A DNA stretch of 64,000 nt, from assembly GCA_017962375.1 (NCBI GenBank), contig JAGCVJ010000014.1:106790-170789 (forward strand), in the 5' to 3' direction. The position numbers and the translations under genes are program-made. This DNA comes from Bacteroidales bacterium. Its GTDB lineage: Bacteria > Bacteroidota > Bacteroidia > Bacteroidales > UBA932. This document shows, in pieces, positions 35,370 to 43,630 of this stretch. Numbering within the stretch: the stretch's first letter is position 1; every line of letters starts with the position of its first letter. The notes under the pieces are model-generated. The model ran no database searches, was not told where the DNA came from, and saw only the letters and a program-made list of their open reading frames with translations.

Positions 35370-37871
35370 TTAATTTAGTTCGACGACGGTTATTCCGGCT
35401 CCTCCGAGGCGGACATCTTCATCTTGGCAGCTTGCTACTGCAGGATTTGTCTTGAGCCATTTGCGGATTTCTTCCTTGAGGACACCGGTGCCCTTGCCGT
35501 GGAGGATCCTGACCTTAGAGGCTCCCACTAGAGTGGCGTCATCGATGAATTTGGAGACAGTCATGAGAGCTTCATCAAGCCTCTGGCCCCTGATGTCTAT
35601 CTCGTCTTTGAAGGAAAGCTTGCGCTTGCTAATGCTCTCGTCCAAGGTTATGGAGTAATTCCTCAGCGATGATGGCTTGGCTGCGGCCTGGCTCTGGAAC
35701 TCCTTGTTGGAGATTACGGTGACGGAGTCTTTCTTGACGCGGCTGGTGATGTCTCCAACGGAAATGGTGACATTCTTGCCCTCTATCTTGATTACTTCCC
35801 CTATCAGGCCGCTGCCGTTCACCTTGACTTTGCAGCCAGGCTCAAGGGTGAGGACCTTAGGCTCCTCGGCTTTTGCCTTAGGCTGCTGGGGTTCTCTTTT
35901 GGCCTTTCTTTCTTCTCTGCGGGCCTGGCGTTCCTGGAGAGATTTCATCTTAGCCTCAATCTTTTTGTCCTGATTGCTGAGGCCCTTGTTTTCTATGTTC
36001 TGCCCTGCATCTTTGAGGGCCTGGCGAGCTTTCTTGGTGGCTTCCTTTTCTGCCTGGGCCTCCTTGATTTTCTTGATGGTGGATTCAACCTTCCTGTTTG
36101 CCTCGGCGATTATCTGCTTTGCCTCCTCCTTGGCCTGCTCGATTATCTGCTTTTTGGCCTGGCGGATGTCGGAAAGCTCCTTGGAGTATTTCTCGGTGAC
36201 AGACTCCAGAGTCTTGTCTGTGTTTCTTATGCGGGCAAGCTTCTCGTCCAGTTTCCTGCGGTTTTTGGATATGGTGCGCAGCTGGCGTTCAAGGTCTATG
36301 AAGTCTTCTCCGGCTTTTTCCTCGGCTTTCTTTACCAGAGGCTCAGGAAGCCCCATTTTCCTGGCAAGGTCAAAGGCGAAGGAATTGCCCGGAACCCCCA
36401 TTTCCAGCTTGTAGAGCGGAGCAATGTTCACGCTGTCGAAGAGCATGGCCCCATTGATGACGCCCTTGCTGCCCTCGGCATAGACCTTCAGGTTGGTGTA
36501 GTGAGTGGTGATCACCCCGTAGGTTCCCCTTTCCTCCAGCTCCTCCAGAATGGTCTGGGCTATGGCTCCGCCGGCGGCAGGCTCGGTGCCGCTTCCGAAC
36601 TCGTCTATCAAGACAAGAGTTTTGCCTGAGGCGGCCTTGAGAAGGTTTCTCATATTCTGAAGATGAGAGCTGTAGGTACTCAGGTCGTTTTCCATGCTCT
36701 GCTGGTCGCCGATGTCAATCAGTATGTTGTCAAAGACAGGAAACTCGCTCTTCTGGCTGCAGGATGCCGGCATTCCCCACTGGAACATGTACTGCATAAG
36801 GCCGGTGGTCTTCAGGGCCACGGACTTGCCTCCGGCGTTAGGTCCGGAAATAACGAGTATATGCCTTTCGCGGGTAAGAGTCAAGTCTATCGGTACTATC
36901 TTCTTGCCCTCCCTTTCAAGGGCGGATTCCAGAAGCGGATGCCTTCCTTCATAGATTCTCAGGCTCCCGTCCACGGAAATCACAGGCTTTCCCGCCCTCA
37001 TCTGATGGGCGCACTCGGCCTTGGCACGGATGAAGTCCACCTCCCCGATGAACCTGGCCCCGTCCATGAACTCAGGAATGTAAGGGCGCAGAAAATCGGT
37101 GAACTCCATAAGGATCCTGGCAACCTCCCTCTGCCTGTCGAACATCAGGCGACGGATCTTGTTGTTCAGCTCCACAACCTCCATCGGCTCGATGAAGAAA
37201 GTCTTGCCGCTGGCGCTCGCGTCCTGGACTATACCCGGAAGGCTGCGCTTGCTAGTGGCATTTACCGGAATGAGCATCTTGCCGTCGCGTACGGAAATGG
37301 TGGCGTCTTCATCAGCGATATTGTCTGCCTTGGCTTTCTTGAGCAAAGACTCTATCCTGCGGCTGACAGAAGCCTGCCCCTGGCGCAGTTCGGACGAAAT
37401 CTTCTGAAGCTCCGGCGAGGCGGAATCTTTTATGAATCCGTTCTTGTCCAGGATGTTGCCGATTTTGGTGTTTACCGCCGGGAAATACTGGATTGGCAGA
37501 GCCAGAGCCTTCAGGAACGGATACTTTTCCTCCTTGGTTCCGCTGAGGAAAGAAGTGACGCTTCTCAGATTGTCCATAAACGCTGAGAGCTTTTTCAGGT
37601 TCTCCACGGAAATGCTGCTGCTCGCTTTCAGCAAAGACGGAAGGAAAGATGTGCAGTCCGTAAAGCCGCCCTGAGGAAACTTGCTTTCCATAGTGCGGAT
37701 CTCCATCATCTCCTCCACCAGCGAAAGCCGCCTTTCAATCTCCTTTGCATCGGAGGAAATCATCTCCTCCTCAGCCCTCTTGACGGCAAACTCAGTAGAG
37801 CATCGCCCCTTGATCTTGTCGCGGACGAAGCTGAAGCCTATCTTGTTTTCCAGTTGTAGTGTATCTTGCAT
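35370..37871 (-). CDS. mutS2: Endonuclease MutS2
   Basis: An 833-residue protein of the MutS2 family. The clamp/lever region fills the first 300 residues, the ATPase domain has the Walker A block GPNAGGKS near residue 340 and a DEFGSGTEP Walker B, then a long Lys/Glu/Ala-rich coiled coil (about 510-660) and a C-terminal Smr domain (DIRGQRLDEA, then HGKGTGVLKEEI). MutS2 acts on recombination intermediates and, in some bacteria, on collided ribosomes. It follows the PHP phosphatase gene in the same direction after 51 bp. Confidence 0.95.
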   Translation of the reverse strand: MQDTLQLENKIGFSFVRDKIKGRCSTEFAVKRAEEEMISSDAKEIERRLSLVEEMMEIRTMESKFPQGGFTDCTSFLPSLLKASSSISVENLKKLSAFMDNLRSVTSFLSGTKEEKYPFLKALALPIQYFPAVNTKIGNILDKNGFIKDSASPELQKISSELRQGQASVSRRIESLLKKAKADNIADEDATISVRDGKMLIPVNATSKRSLPGIVQDASASGKTFFIEPMEVVELNNKIRRLMFDRQREVARILMEFTDFLRPYIPEFMDGARFIGEVDFIRAKAECAHQMRAGKPVISVDGSLRIYEGRHPLLESALEREGKKIVPIDLTLTRERHILVISGPNAGGKSVALKTTGLMQYMFQWGMPASCSQKSEFPVFDNILIDIGDQQSMENDLSTYSSHLQNMRNLLKAASGKTLVLIDEFGSGTEPAAGGAIAQTILEELEERGTYGVITTHYTNLKVYAEGSKGVINGAMLFDSVNIAPLYKLEMGVPGNSFAFDLARKMGLPEPLVKKAEEKAGEDFIDLERQLRTISKNRRKLDEKLARIRNTDKTLESVTEKYSKELSDIRQAKKQIIEQAKEEAKQIIAEANRKVESTIKKIKEAQAEKEATKKARQALKDAGQNIENKGLSNQDKKIEAKMKSLQERQARREERKAKREPQQPKAKAEEPKVLTLEPGCKVKVNGSGLIGEVIKIEGKNVTISVGDITSRVKKDSVTVISNKEFQSQAAAKPSSLRNYSITLDESISKRKLSFKDEIDIRGQRLDEALMTVSKFIDDATLVGASKVRILHGKGTGVLKEEIRKWLKTNPAVASCQDEDVRLGGAGITVVELN

Positions 37872-37922
37872 CTGACTGTCTTTTTCTGCTTTAATATACC
37901 CGCTTGGTCTTCTGTTCTTTCA

Positions 37923-38741
37923 CTACGGAGTGTAGAGCACCGGATCGCGTTTCTCAAAATATGTCAGGCGCTCAAAGCCGCAGCTTTTGCAAACCTGGGC
38001 AAACACGGCGAATTTGTCGCAGAGCCTGCTTGACTCGTGGGAGTCTGAGCCCAAGGTCACAAACTCTCCTCCCAGCTCCTTGAAACGCCTGAGGATGTTC
38101 TGGTCCAGCACCTGCAGGTGAGAGCCGTGGAAGTCGTAGGTCTTGGTGTTGATTTCCAGAGCCTTGCCTTCCTGGGCGAGCATCTTGAGAATGGCGTCCA
38201 GCTCATCCGGGAAATCTGCGTAGCGGATGTCTTTTACATCGTACGGAGCATAGCGGGCCACATAGTCAAAATGCCCTATCACGTCATAGTCCCCGAAATC
38301 CTTTGCCGTGGTGTAAATCAGCTCCAGCACCCTGGAGTAAGCCCTCCTGAAATCTTTCCCGTCATAGTAGTTGCCGTAATAAGGGTCTTCCCCGTCAACA
38401 AAATGTATGGAAGCAATTATCTGGTCGAACTCAAACCCCGAAATATATTCTCTGCTGTGCTGAATGCTCTCTCCAGGCTGAAGGCCTATCTCAATACCTT
38501 TGAGCACCTTGCAGCCTCCATTCGGGAATATTTCCTTTTCCGCCTCGGCGATGGCTTTCTGCTGAGAGGCAATGGAAAACTCGAACAATCCGGGATTCCT
38601 CGGAGCGTCCAGGTCCAGGTGGTCGGTGATGGCTATTCCAGAAAGCCCTGCCTCCCTTGCATGCTCAAGCAGCTCCCTGACAGAGGTCTTGCTGTCGGGA
38701 GAAAACTCGCTGTGAGTGTGCGTATCGATAAATTTACCCAT
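37923..38741 (-). CDS. PHP-domain phosphatase (histidinol-phosphatase-like)
   Basis: A 272-residue PHP-fold hydrolase. The metal blocks are HTHSEFSPD at residues 7-15, TDHLD, GIEIG, and the late GSDSHES. It resembles HisK-type histidinol phosphatases, but no histidine gene is nearby, so a general phosphoesterase or nuclease role is equally possible. A -7 element lies 30 nt before the ATG. Confidence 0.85.
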   Translation of the reverse strand: MGKFIDTHTHSEFSPDSKTSVRELLEHAREAGLSGIAITDHLDLDAPRNPGLFEFSIASQQKAIAEAEKEIFPNGGCKVLKGIEIGLQPGESIQHSREYISGFEFDQIIASIHFVDGEDPYYGNYYDGKDFRRAYSRVLELIYTTAKDFGDYDVIGHFDYVARYAPYDVKDIRYADFPDELDAILKMLAQEGKALEINTKTYDFHGSHLQVLDQNILRRFKELGGEFVTLGSDSHESSRLCDKFAVFAQVCKSCGFERLTYFEKRDPVLYTP

Positions 38742-38771
38742 ACAATAGAGAGGTTTTTACCTTTTGGCATG

Positions 38772-38779
38772 CAAAATTA
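38772..38779 (-). promoter_or_regulatory. -7 promoter element of the PHP phosphatase gene
   Basis: On the minus strand TAATTTTG, an exact TAnnTTTG. The 80-bp divergent gap also holds a less perfect TACCTTTTG on the plus strand (near 38759) that may serve comF. Confidence 0.55.
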
Positions 38780-38824
38780 CTCATTTAATTGCAACTTGCC
38801 GGCATTAGAGAAAAACAAGAGCAT

Positions 38825-39571
38825 TTGATTTCTGCCAAAAACATAACAGAGGACCTGAACATCTGGGCTAAGAGCGTGGCTTCCGTGATGATGTCAAGGG
38901 AGTGCCTATGCTGCGGCAAGGCGCTCCAGGCCTTTGAGACGGACATCTGCACAGCCTGCCTGACAGATCTTCCGTCTTCCTACACCTGGGCGGAAGAGGA
39001 CTCTCCGGCGGACAAGGTGTTCTGGGGAAGAACGCGGATAGAGAAGGTGACCAGCCTGTTTCTCTATCGGGGACAGTACAAAAAGCTCCTGTACTCCATC
39101 AAGTACAAGGGGAACGTGCGCCTGGCCCTGAGGCTTGGGAGGCTGCTGGGAGAAAGAATCGCTGAGCAGCATATAGATTTCATAGTTCCCGTTCCGCTCC
39201 ACCCAGCCAAGAAAAGGAAAAGGGGGTACAACCAGTCTGAAATCATCTGCAAGGGAATAGAGGCGGCCCTGAAAAAGAAAATGCCGCTTGCCGCGATTGA
39301 AAACAGGCTGCTGGAAAGGAAGAATTTCACCCTCACCCAGACTCAGAAAGACAGGGCGGACAGATGGGAGAACGTGCGCAGCGCTTTCGGCGTGAACCGG
39401 AAACGGGCTGAGGAAATCGGCAGGGAATTCAGCAGACGGGGCAAGATTCCCTCCATCTTGATTTGCGACGATGTTCTGACTACCGGCGCTACACTCGACG
39501 CCTGCGCCAGCCTTCTCCACCGGGAGCTGGACTGCAGAATCAGCATAGCCACATTGGCATACGTTCCTTGA
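38825..39571 (+). CDS. ComF-family phosphoribosyltransferase-like protein
   Basis: About 248 residues with the ComF layout: an N-terminal zinc finger (CLCCG, then CTACL), a middle KYKGNVRLALRLG block, FIVPVPLHPAKKRKRGYNQSE, and the PRPP-binding loop ICDDVLTTGAT near the C-terminus. ComF helps take up single-stranded DNA in competent bacteria; in others its role is unclear. The start is uncertain: no ATG precedes the zinc finger until 38888, which would cut off the usual N-terminal helix, so the TTG at 38825 is used, and a TTG at 38789 is also possible. Its stop overlaps the -33 region of cdaA. Confidence 0.85.
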   Translation: MISAKNITEDLNIWAKSVASVMMSRECLCCGKALQAFETDICTACLTDLPSSYTWAEEDSPADKVFWGRTRIEKVTSLFLYRGQYKKLLYSIKYKGNVRLALRLGRLLGERIAEQHIDFIVPVPLHPAKKRKRGYNQSEIICKGIEAALKKKMPLAAIENRLLERKNFTLTQTQKDRADRWENVRSAFGVNRKRAEEIGREFSRRGKIPSILICDDVLTTGATLDACASLLHRELDCRISIATLAYVP

Positions 39572-39596
39572 TTTTGAGCGGTTTTTATTAGATTTG
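39568..39596 (+). promoter_or_regulatory. Promoter of cdaA
   Basis: TTG (39568-39570), 18 nt, then TAGATTTG (39589-39596), matching the -7 consensus. The ATG follows 22 nt later. It allows c-di-AMP synthesis to be controlled apart from comF. Confidence 0.6.
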
Positions 39597-39618
39597 CACC
39601 CGGATAGACAAGTAATAT

Positions 39619-40404
39619 ATGCTGGATTTCATCAACCTGCACTGGATAGACATTTTGGACATACTCTTGGTGGGTCTTCTCATCTATCAGATTTACAAGC
39701 TGATACGAGGAACAACCGCCATGAGCATCTTCATCGGCATAATTATACTCTATTTCATCTGGCTGGTGGTGAAGACCATCCACATGGAACTGCTGTCGGC
39801 CATTCTGGGGCAGATACTGGGCGTGGGAGTGCTGGCGCTGATCATCATCTTCCAGCAGGAAATCCGCAGGTTCTTAATTCATTTAGGCAACAACCCTATT
39901 CACCGAAACGGCAACTTCCTGGCCCGCAAACTCTTCGGCCGGGGAAACGAGACTGTTCCTCTGGCCACTCTGGACGAACTTACCCAGGCAGTGAGGAAAA
40001 TGGCCGAGACCAAGACCGGCGCCCTGATAGTGATGACTCACAAGTCGCCGATGGAAGCCATAATAGAAACCGGAGACAGGATAGACGCCATGGTGAACCG
40101 CAGGCTTATTGAGAACCTGTTTTTCAAGAATTCCCCTCTTCACGACGGAGCCTTGATAATGACTACGGAAAGGCTGGTTGCCGCCAGATGCACTCTGCCT
40201 ATATCCGACAGCCAGAGCATTCCTGCACAGTACGGAATGAGGCATCGCGCTGCGGTGGGCATAACAGAGCAGACCGACGCCGCGGCCATCGTGGTTTCCG
40301 AAGAAACCGGAATGATTTCCTTCGTAAAAAACGGGGAGATCAGAAACATCAGCTCCATAACGGAGCTCAGGCTTGCTATTGAGGACTCTTATTCTGCTTC
40401 TTGA
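39619..40404 (+). CDS. cdaA: Diadenylate cyclase CdaA
   Basis: A 261-residue membrane enzyme making the second messenger c-di-AMP from two ATP. Three N-terminal membrane helices (about 10-80) precede the DAC domain, which has the two catalytic signatures DGA (176-178) and RHR (208-210). c-di-AMP controls osmolyte and potassium handling and the cell wall. The regulator CdaR and the usual glmM neighbour are absent. Its last 29 nt overlap the opposing small gene. Confidence 0.93.
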   Translation: MLDFINLHWIDILDILLVGLLIYQIYKLIRGTTAMSIFIGIIILYFIWLVVKTIHMELLSAILGQILGVGVLALIIIFQQEIRRFLIHLGNNPIHRNGNFLARKLFGRGNETVPLATLDELTQAVRKMAETKTGALIVMTHKSPMEAIIETGDRIDAMVNRRLIENLFFKNSPLHDGALIMTTERLVAARCTLPISDSQSIPAQYGMRHRAAVGITEQTDAAAIVVSEETGMISFVKNGEIRNISSITELRLAIEDSYSAS

Positions 40405-40807
40405 GTTCTGACTTCAGATACCACTTGCCGTCCTTCCCCTTCTTGTAGTCTTTTCCCTTGCCTATGTAGCGGAGATATCCTATGTACTGCTGCTCGTCCA
40501 GCACTTTCTTCATTGCGTCCATAGTCTTCTGCTGCCACTGCAGATTCACGTAGCGGTAATTCTCAGGATCCTGCATTCCGGAACGTCGCAGATCGTCAAG
40601 AGCGTCTTTCATTCCCACGTAATTTGTTGTGAGTATGGAATCTACATAGAATTCCTGCGAATCTGTAAGGCCAAGTTTCTTGACCAGGTCTTTGGTGTGC
40701 CTTTCAGCAATCTCTTCCATGGAAGGCTCCTTGTCCTGGTTCTGGGCAAAAGAGTTTGCCGCCGAGAAAACCATCAGCAGAGCGGAGAGTAGAAATATCT
40801 TTTTCAT
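40376..40807 (-). CDS. Small exported Spy/CpxP-like protein
   Basis: A 143-residue protein with a signal peptide ending in SFAQ (about residue 22). The mature part is helical with a KLGLTDSQ block and an EQQYIGYLRYI block, which look like LTxxQ-type repeats of periplasmic Spy/CpxP chaperone-like proteins. The match is by pattern only. The ATG at 40807 is preferred over one two codons upstream. Its C-terminal end overlaps the end of cdaA by 29 nt on the other strand. Confidence 0.65.
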   Translation of the reverse strand: MKKIFLLSALLMVFSAANSFAQNQDKEPSMEEIAERHTKDLVKKLGLTDSQEFYVDSILTTNYVGMKDALDDLRRSGMQDPENYRYVNLQWQQKTMDAMKKVLDEQQYIGYLRYIGKGKDYKKGKDGKWYLKSELKKQNKSPQ

Positions 40808-40889
40808 GACCATTCTTTTTTTCTGAGTCTAAAATGCATTATCTTTACCACAAAAGATGTTCCTTACAGATAACAAAGTTAAAAAATAT

Positions 40890-42602
40890 ATGAGAAACAG
40901 ATTAAAACTTATCGCGATGATTGCAGCTGTGCTGTCCTTCGCCTCCTGGCAGACAGCGCACTCCTGCACCAACATCATTGTAACCAAGGGAGCTTCTAAG
41001 GACGGAAGCGTAATGGTTACCTACGCAGCTGACTCCCACACCCAGTACGGAGAACTCTATCACCACAACGGCGGCGTTTGGCCTAAGGGAACCATGATCA
41101 AGGTTTACGAGTGGGATTCCGGAAAATACCTGATGGACATACCGCAGGCCAAGATAACCTATTCCACAATGGGAAACATGAACGAGTTCCAGCTCATCAT
41201 CACCGAAACCACGTTCGGCGGGCTGGAGAGTCTGGTTGACACCACCGGCGGAATAGACTACGGCTCCATCATATACCTGACTCTGCAGAGGGCCAAGACT
41301 GCCAGGGAGGCCATAAAGGTTATCGCCGAGTTCCTGGAAACCTACGGATACTGCTCCGAGGGAGAGAGCTTCTCCATTGCCGACAAAGACGAGGCCTGGA
41401 TTATGGAAATCGTGGGCAAGGGCGTGAAGAAAGGCAAAGACGGCAAGAACCTCAACAAGGGCGCCAACTGGGTGGCTATCCGCATTCCGGACGGCTACAT
41501 CAGCGGCCACGCCAACTGCTCCAGAATCTCCACCTTCCCTCTCAACGATCCCGAGAACTGCCTCTACAGCAAAGACATAATAAAGTTTGCCAAGCAGAAC
41601 GGCTACTATGACGGCCCGGACAACGAGTTCAGCTTCTGCGACGCTTTTGCTCCGGCCAGCTTCGGAACCCTCAGGGGCTGCGAGACCAGAGTATGGAGCT
41701 TCTTCAACATTCTGGGCGGAGGAAAGATCGGCGACAAGGACGCTTCATACTATGTAGACTACGCCGCCGGCACCAACCCTTCCAACAAGATGCCTCTGTA
41801 CATCAAGCCGGCTCATCCGCTTACAGTGAAAGACGTGGCTGACGCCATGAGAGACCACTTCGAGGACACTCCTTTCGACTTCCGCTACGACCTGGGCGCC
41901 GGCCCTTACAACAACCCTTACAGGTGGAGGCCTATGTCTTTTGTCTCCGACGGCAAGAAATACGAGTTCGAGAGATCCGTTGCCACCCAGCAGACAGGAT
42001 TCTGGCTTCTGGGCCAGGCAAGAGGATGGCTGCCGGACGTAATCGGCGGCATTATCTGGTTCGGAGTGGACGACACCGCCACCAGCTCTCTCACCCCTGT
42101 TTATTCCAGCGGCCTGGAAGCCCCTCTGTGCTTCAGGGTGGGAAACGGCAGCATGGTCAGGTACTCAGACTCCTCGGCCTTCTGGCTGTTCAACAGGATT
42201 TCCAACTTCGCCTACACTCGCTACAAAGACATCGCTCCTGAAGTTCGCGCCGTTATAGACGAGCACGAGAACGGAGCCCTGAAGATCATTCCGGAAATAG
42301 ACGCCAACGCCCAGAGAATACTCAACGAAAGCAACGACGAGCAGAAGGTGAAGGCCTATCTGACCGAATGGTCCAACAAGTTTGCGGACAGGATGTTCAA
42401 GAGGTTCAAGAAACTGGACGAATACCTGCTTGTCAAGTATATGGACGGCAACATCAAGAAGCAGAACCCGGACGGCAGCTTCAAGACAATCTACAACGAA
42501 GACAATCCGGTTATGCCTGACCAGCCGGGCTATCCGCAGAAATGGCTGGATGCCATCGGCAAGGAAATGACTCCGATAAACCCTAACGAAAAGACGTACT
42601 AA
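40890..42602 (+). CDS. Secreted C69-family dipeptidase
   Basis: About 570 residues. A signal peptide ends just before Cys26 (TAHSC), and the mature protein starts CTNIIVTKGASKDGSVM, the N-terminal nucleophile pattern of peptidase family C69 (U34). Cleavage of the signal peptide would expose the catalytic cysteine directly. Later blocks (SDGKKYEFERSVATQQTGF) fit the family. The substrate is dipeptides or short peptides. An ATG 11 codons upstream is less likely because it would precede a charged stretch. A TATCTTTA -7-like element lies at 40840-40847. Confidence 0.9.
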   Translation: MRNRLKLIAMIAAVLSFASWQTAHSCTNIIVTKGASKDGSVMVTYAADSHTQYGELYHHNGGVWPKGTMIKVYEWDSGKYLMDIPQAKITYSTMGNMNEFQLIITETTFGGLESLVDTTGGIDYGSIIYLTLQRAKTAREAIKVIAEFLETYGYCSEGESFSIADKDEAWIMEIVGKGVKKGKDGKNLNKGANWVAIRIPDGYISGHANCSRISTFPLNDPENCLYSKDIIKFAKQNGYYDGPDNEFSFCDAFAPASFGTLRGCETRVWSFFNILGGGKIGDKDASYYVDYAAGTNPSNKMPLYIKPAHPLTVKDVADAMRDHFEDTPFDFRYDLGAGPYNNPYRWRPMSFVSDGKKYEFERSVATQQTGFWLLGQARGWLPDVIGGIIWFGVDDTATSSLTPVYSSGLEAPLCFRVGNGSMVRYSDSSAFWLFNRISNFAYTRYKDIAPEVRAVIDEHENGALKIIPEIDANAQRILNESNDEQKVKAYLTEWSNKFADRMFKRFKKLDEYLLVKYMDGNIKKQNPDGSFKTIYNEDNPVMPDQPGYPQKWLDAIGKEMTPINPNEKTY

Positions 42603-42607
42603 AAGAA

Positions 42608-42630
42608 ACAGCCGGTTGAAAGCCGGCTGT
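42608..42630. terminator. Bidirectional terminator between the C69 peptidase and DUF4465 genes
   Basis: ACAGCCGG (42608-42615) and CCGGCTGT (42623-42630), a perfect 8-bp stem with a 7-nt loop, between two convergent genes. Its T-tails are short. Confidence 0.75.
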
Positions 42631-42656
42631 TCTCTTGTTCTGCAAAGAAGAATTCT

Positions 42657-43487
42657 CTACTTGATGTTGGCCTTGTTAGGCTTAACCTCAGTGCCCTTGT
42701 CAATCCTTACAACAATGCAGTCGATGGCAACGTAAGCAGGAGTGTTCAGTCCGTATTCTCCCTTGTCGCTTCCGTCCATGTCAATCTTCAGCGAGTGGAT
42801 TCTTCCAAGCTCTGCAAGTGCAACTGGCTGCCACTTGTCGAGGATGTACTTGTTTCCGTCCTGGAAGTTGGCCAGATATACCTCAACTCTTCCCTTCTCG
42901 TTTCCGGCAGCGTCAAGGCCTATGAGCTTAACCTTGAACCATCCGTCCTTGATAGGAACTCCGCTTCCAAGGTCGGTAGTCATCTGTGCAACTGCATAGC
43001 AGGTGTTGGTGATGTAGAGGCCGTCGATGATTCTGGTAGTGGTGTCAGTATCAGTGAATGTCATTACAGGAGCGTGGTTCCAGCCGTTAGGGTCTGCCCA
43101 TCCGAAAGAAACCAGGCAGTGCTCGGTGTTGTTGTAGCCAGGGAAGCTCCTGAGGTTCTTGAAGTTTACAGCAAGCTGCTTTTTGTACCAGTCGGCTGCA
43201 TCTTCAGGCTTCAGTTCTACAGCGCTGAAATTTCCGACGGCTATTCCACCTGAATAGTACTGGTCATCCACAGGCTTTGAACCCAGGCCGGTGTTCTGGT
43301 CAAGCCAGTAATAGCCTTTTCCGTAAAGGTTTTCGCCATAAACGTCAGAAGCATACATCTCAGTAGAGAGGTCATCGAACATGGCTACTGCCTGATAGTA
43401 CGGAATTTCATTGTGTGAGCTCTTGTTGCAGGAAGCAACAATTGCAGCTCCAATCAAGACTGTTGCAAAAAAGAATAGTTTTTTCAT
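42657..43487 (-). CDS. DUF4465 lipoprotein
   Basis: A 276-residue lipoprotein with lipobox VASC (Cys20). The mature part has the DUF4465 layout: YYSGGIAVGNFSA, an ITNTCYAVAQMTT block, GRVEVYLANFQDG, DKWQPVALAELG, and NTPAYVAIDCIVV near the end. The domain is a jellyroll found in Bacteroidota surface lipoproteins. From memory, some gut members bind vitamin B12, but no cobalamin gene is adjacent. Its promoter is back to back with that of feoAB. Confidence 0.82.
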   Translation of the reverse strand: MKKLFFFATVLIGAAIVASCNKSSHNEIPYYQAVAMFDDLSTEMYASDVYGENLYGKGYYWLDQNTGLGSKPVDDQYYSGGIAVGNFSAVELKPEDAADWYKKQLAVNFKNLRSFPGYNNTEHCLVSFGWADPNGWNHAPVMTFTDTDTTTRIIDGLYITNTCYAVAQMTTDLGSGVPIKDGWFKVKLIGLDAAGNEKGRVEVYLANFQDGNKYILDKWQPVALAELGRIHSLKIDMDGSDKGEYGLNTPAYVAIDCIVVRIDKGTEVKPNKANIK

Positions 43488-43559
43488 ATCACTAGATAAT
43501 TTGTTTTCAAATCCGGGAAAATATCCTCTTCAAAGATGCTCAACGGGCTCTTTGCGTTG

Positions 43560-43567
43560 CAAATATA
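43560..43567 (-). promoter_or_regulatory. -7 promoter element of the DUF4465 gene
   Basis: On the minus strand TATATTTG, matching TAnnTTTG, with GTTG about 19 nt upstream. The leader would be about 65 nt. Confidence 0.6.
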
Positions 43568-43600
43568 GCGATTGAAATTACAACTACAACTGAAATGTCT

Positions 43601-43608
43601 TACCTTTG
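43601..43608 (+). promoter_or_regulatory. -7 promoter element of feoAB
   Basis: TACCTTTG, 22 nt before the ATG. The intervening and upstream AT-rich bases show no clear iron-regulator palindrome. Confidence 0.6.
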
Positions 43609-43630
43609 TCCGATTCTACAATAAAAGCAG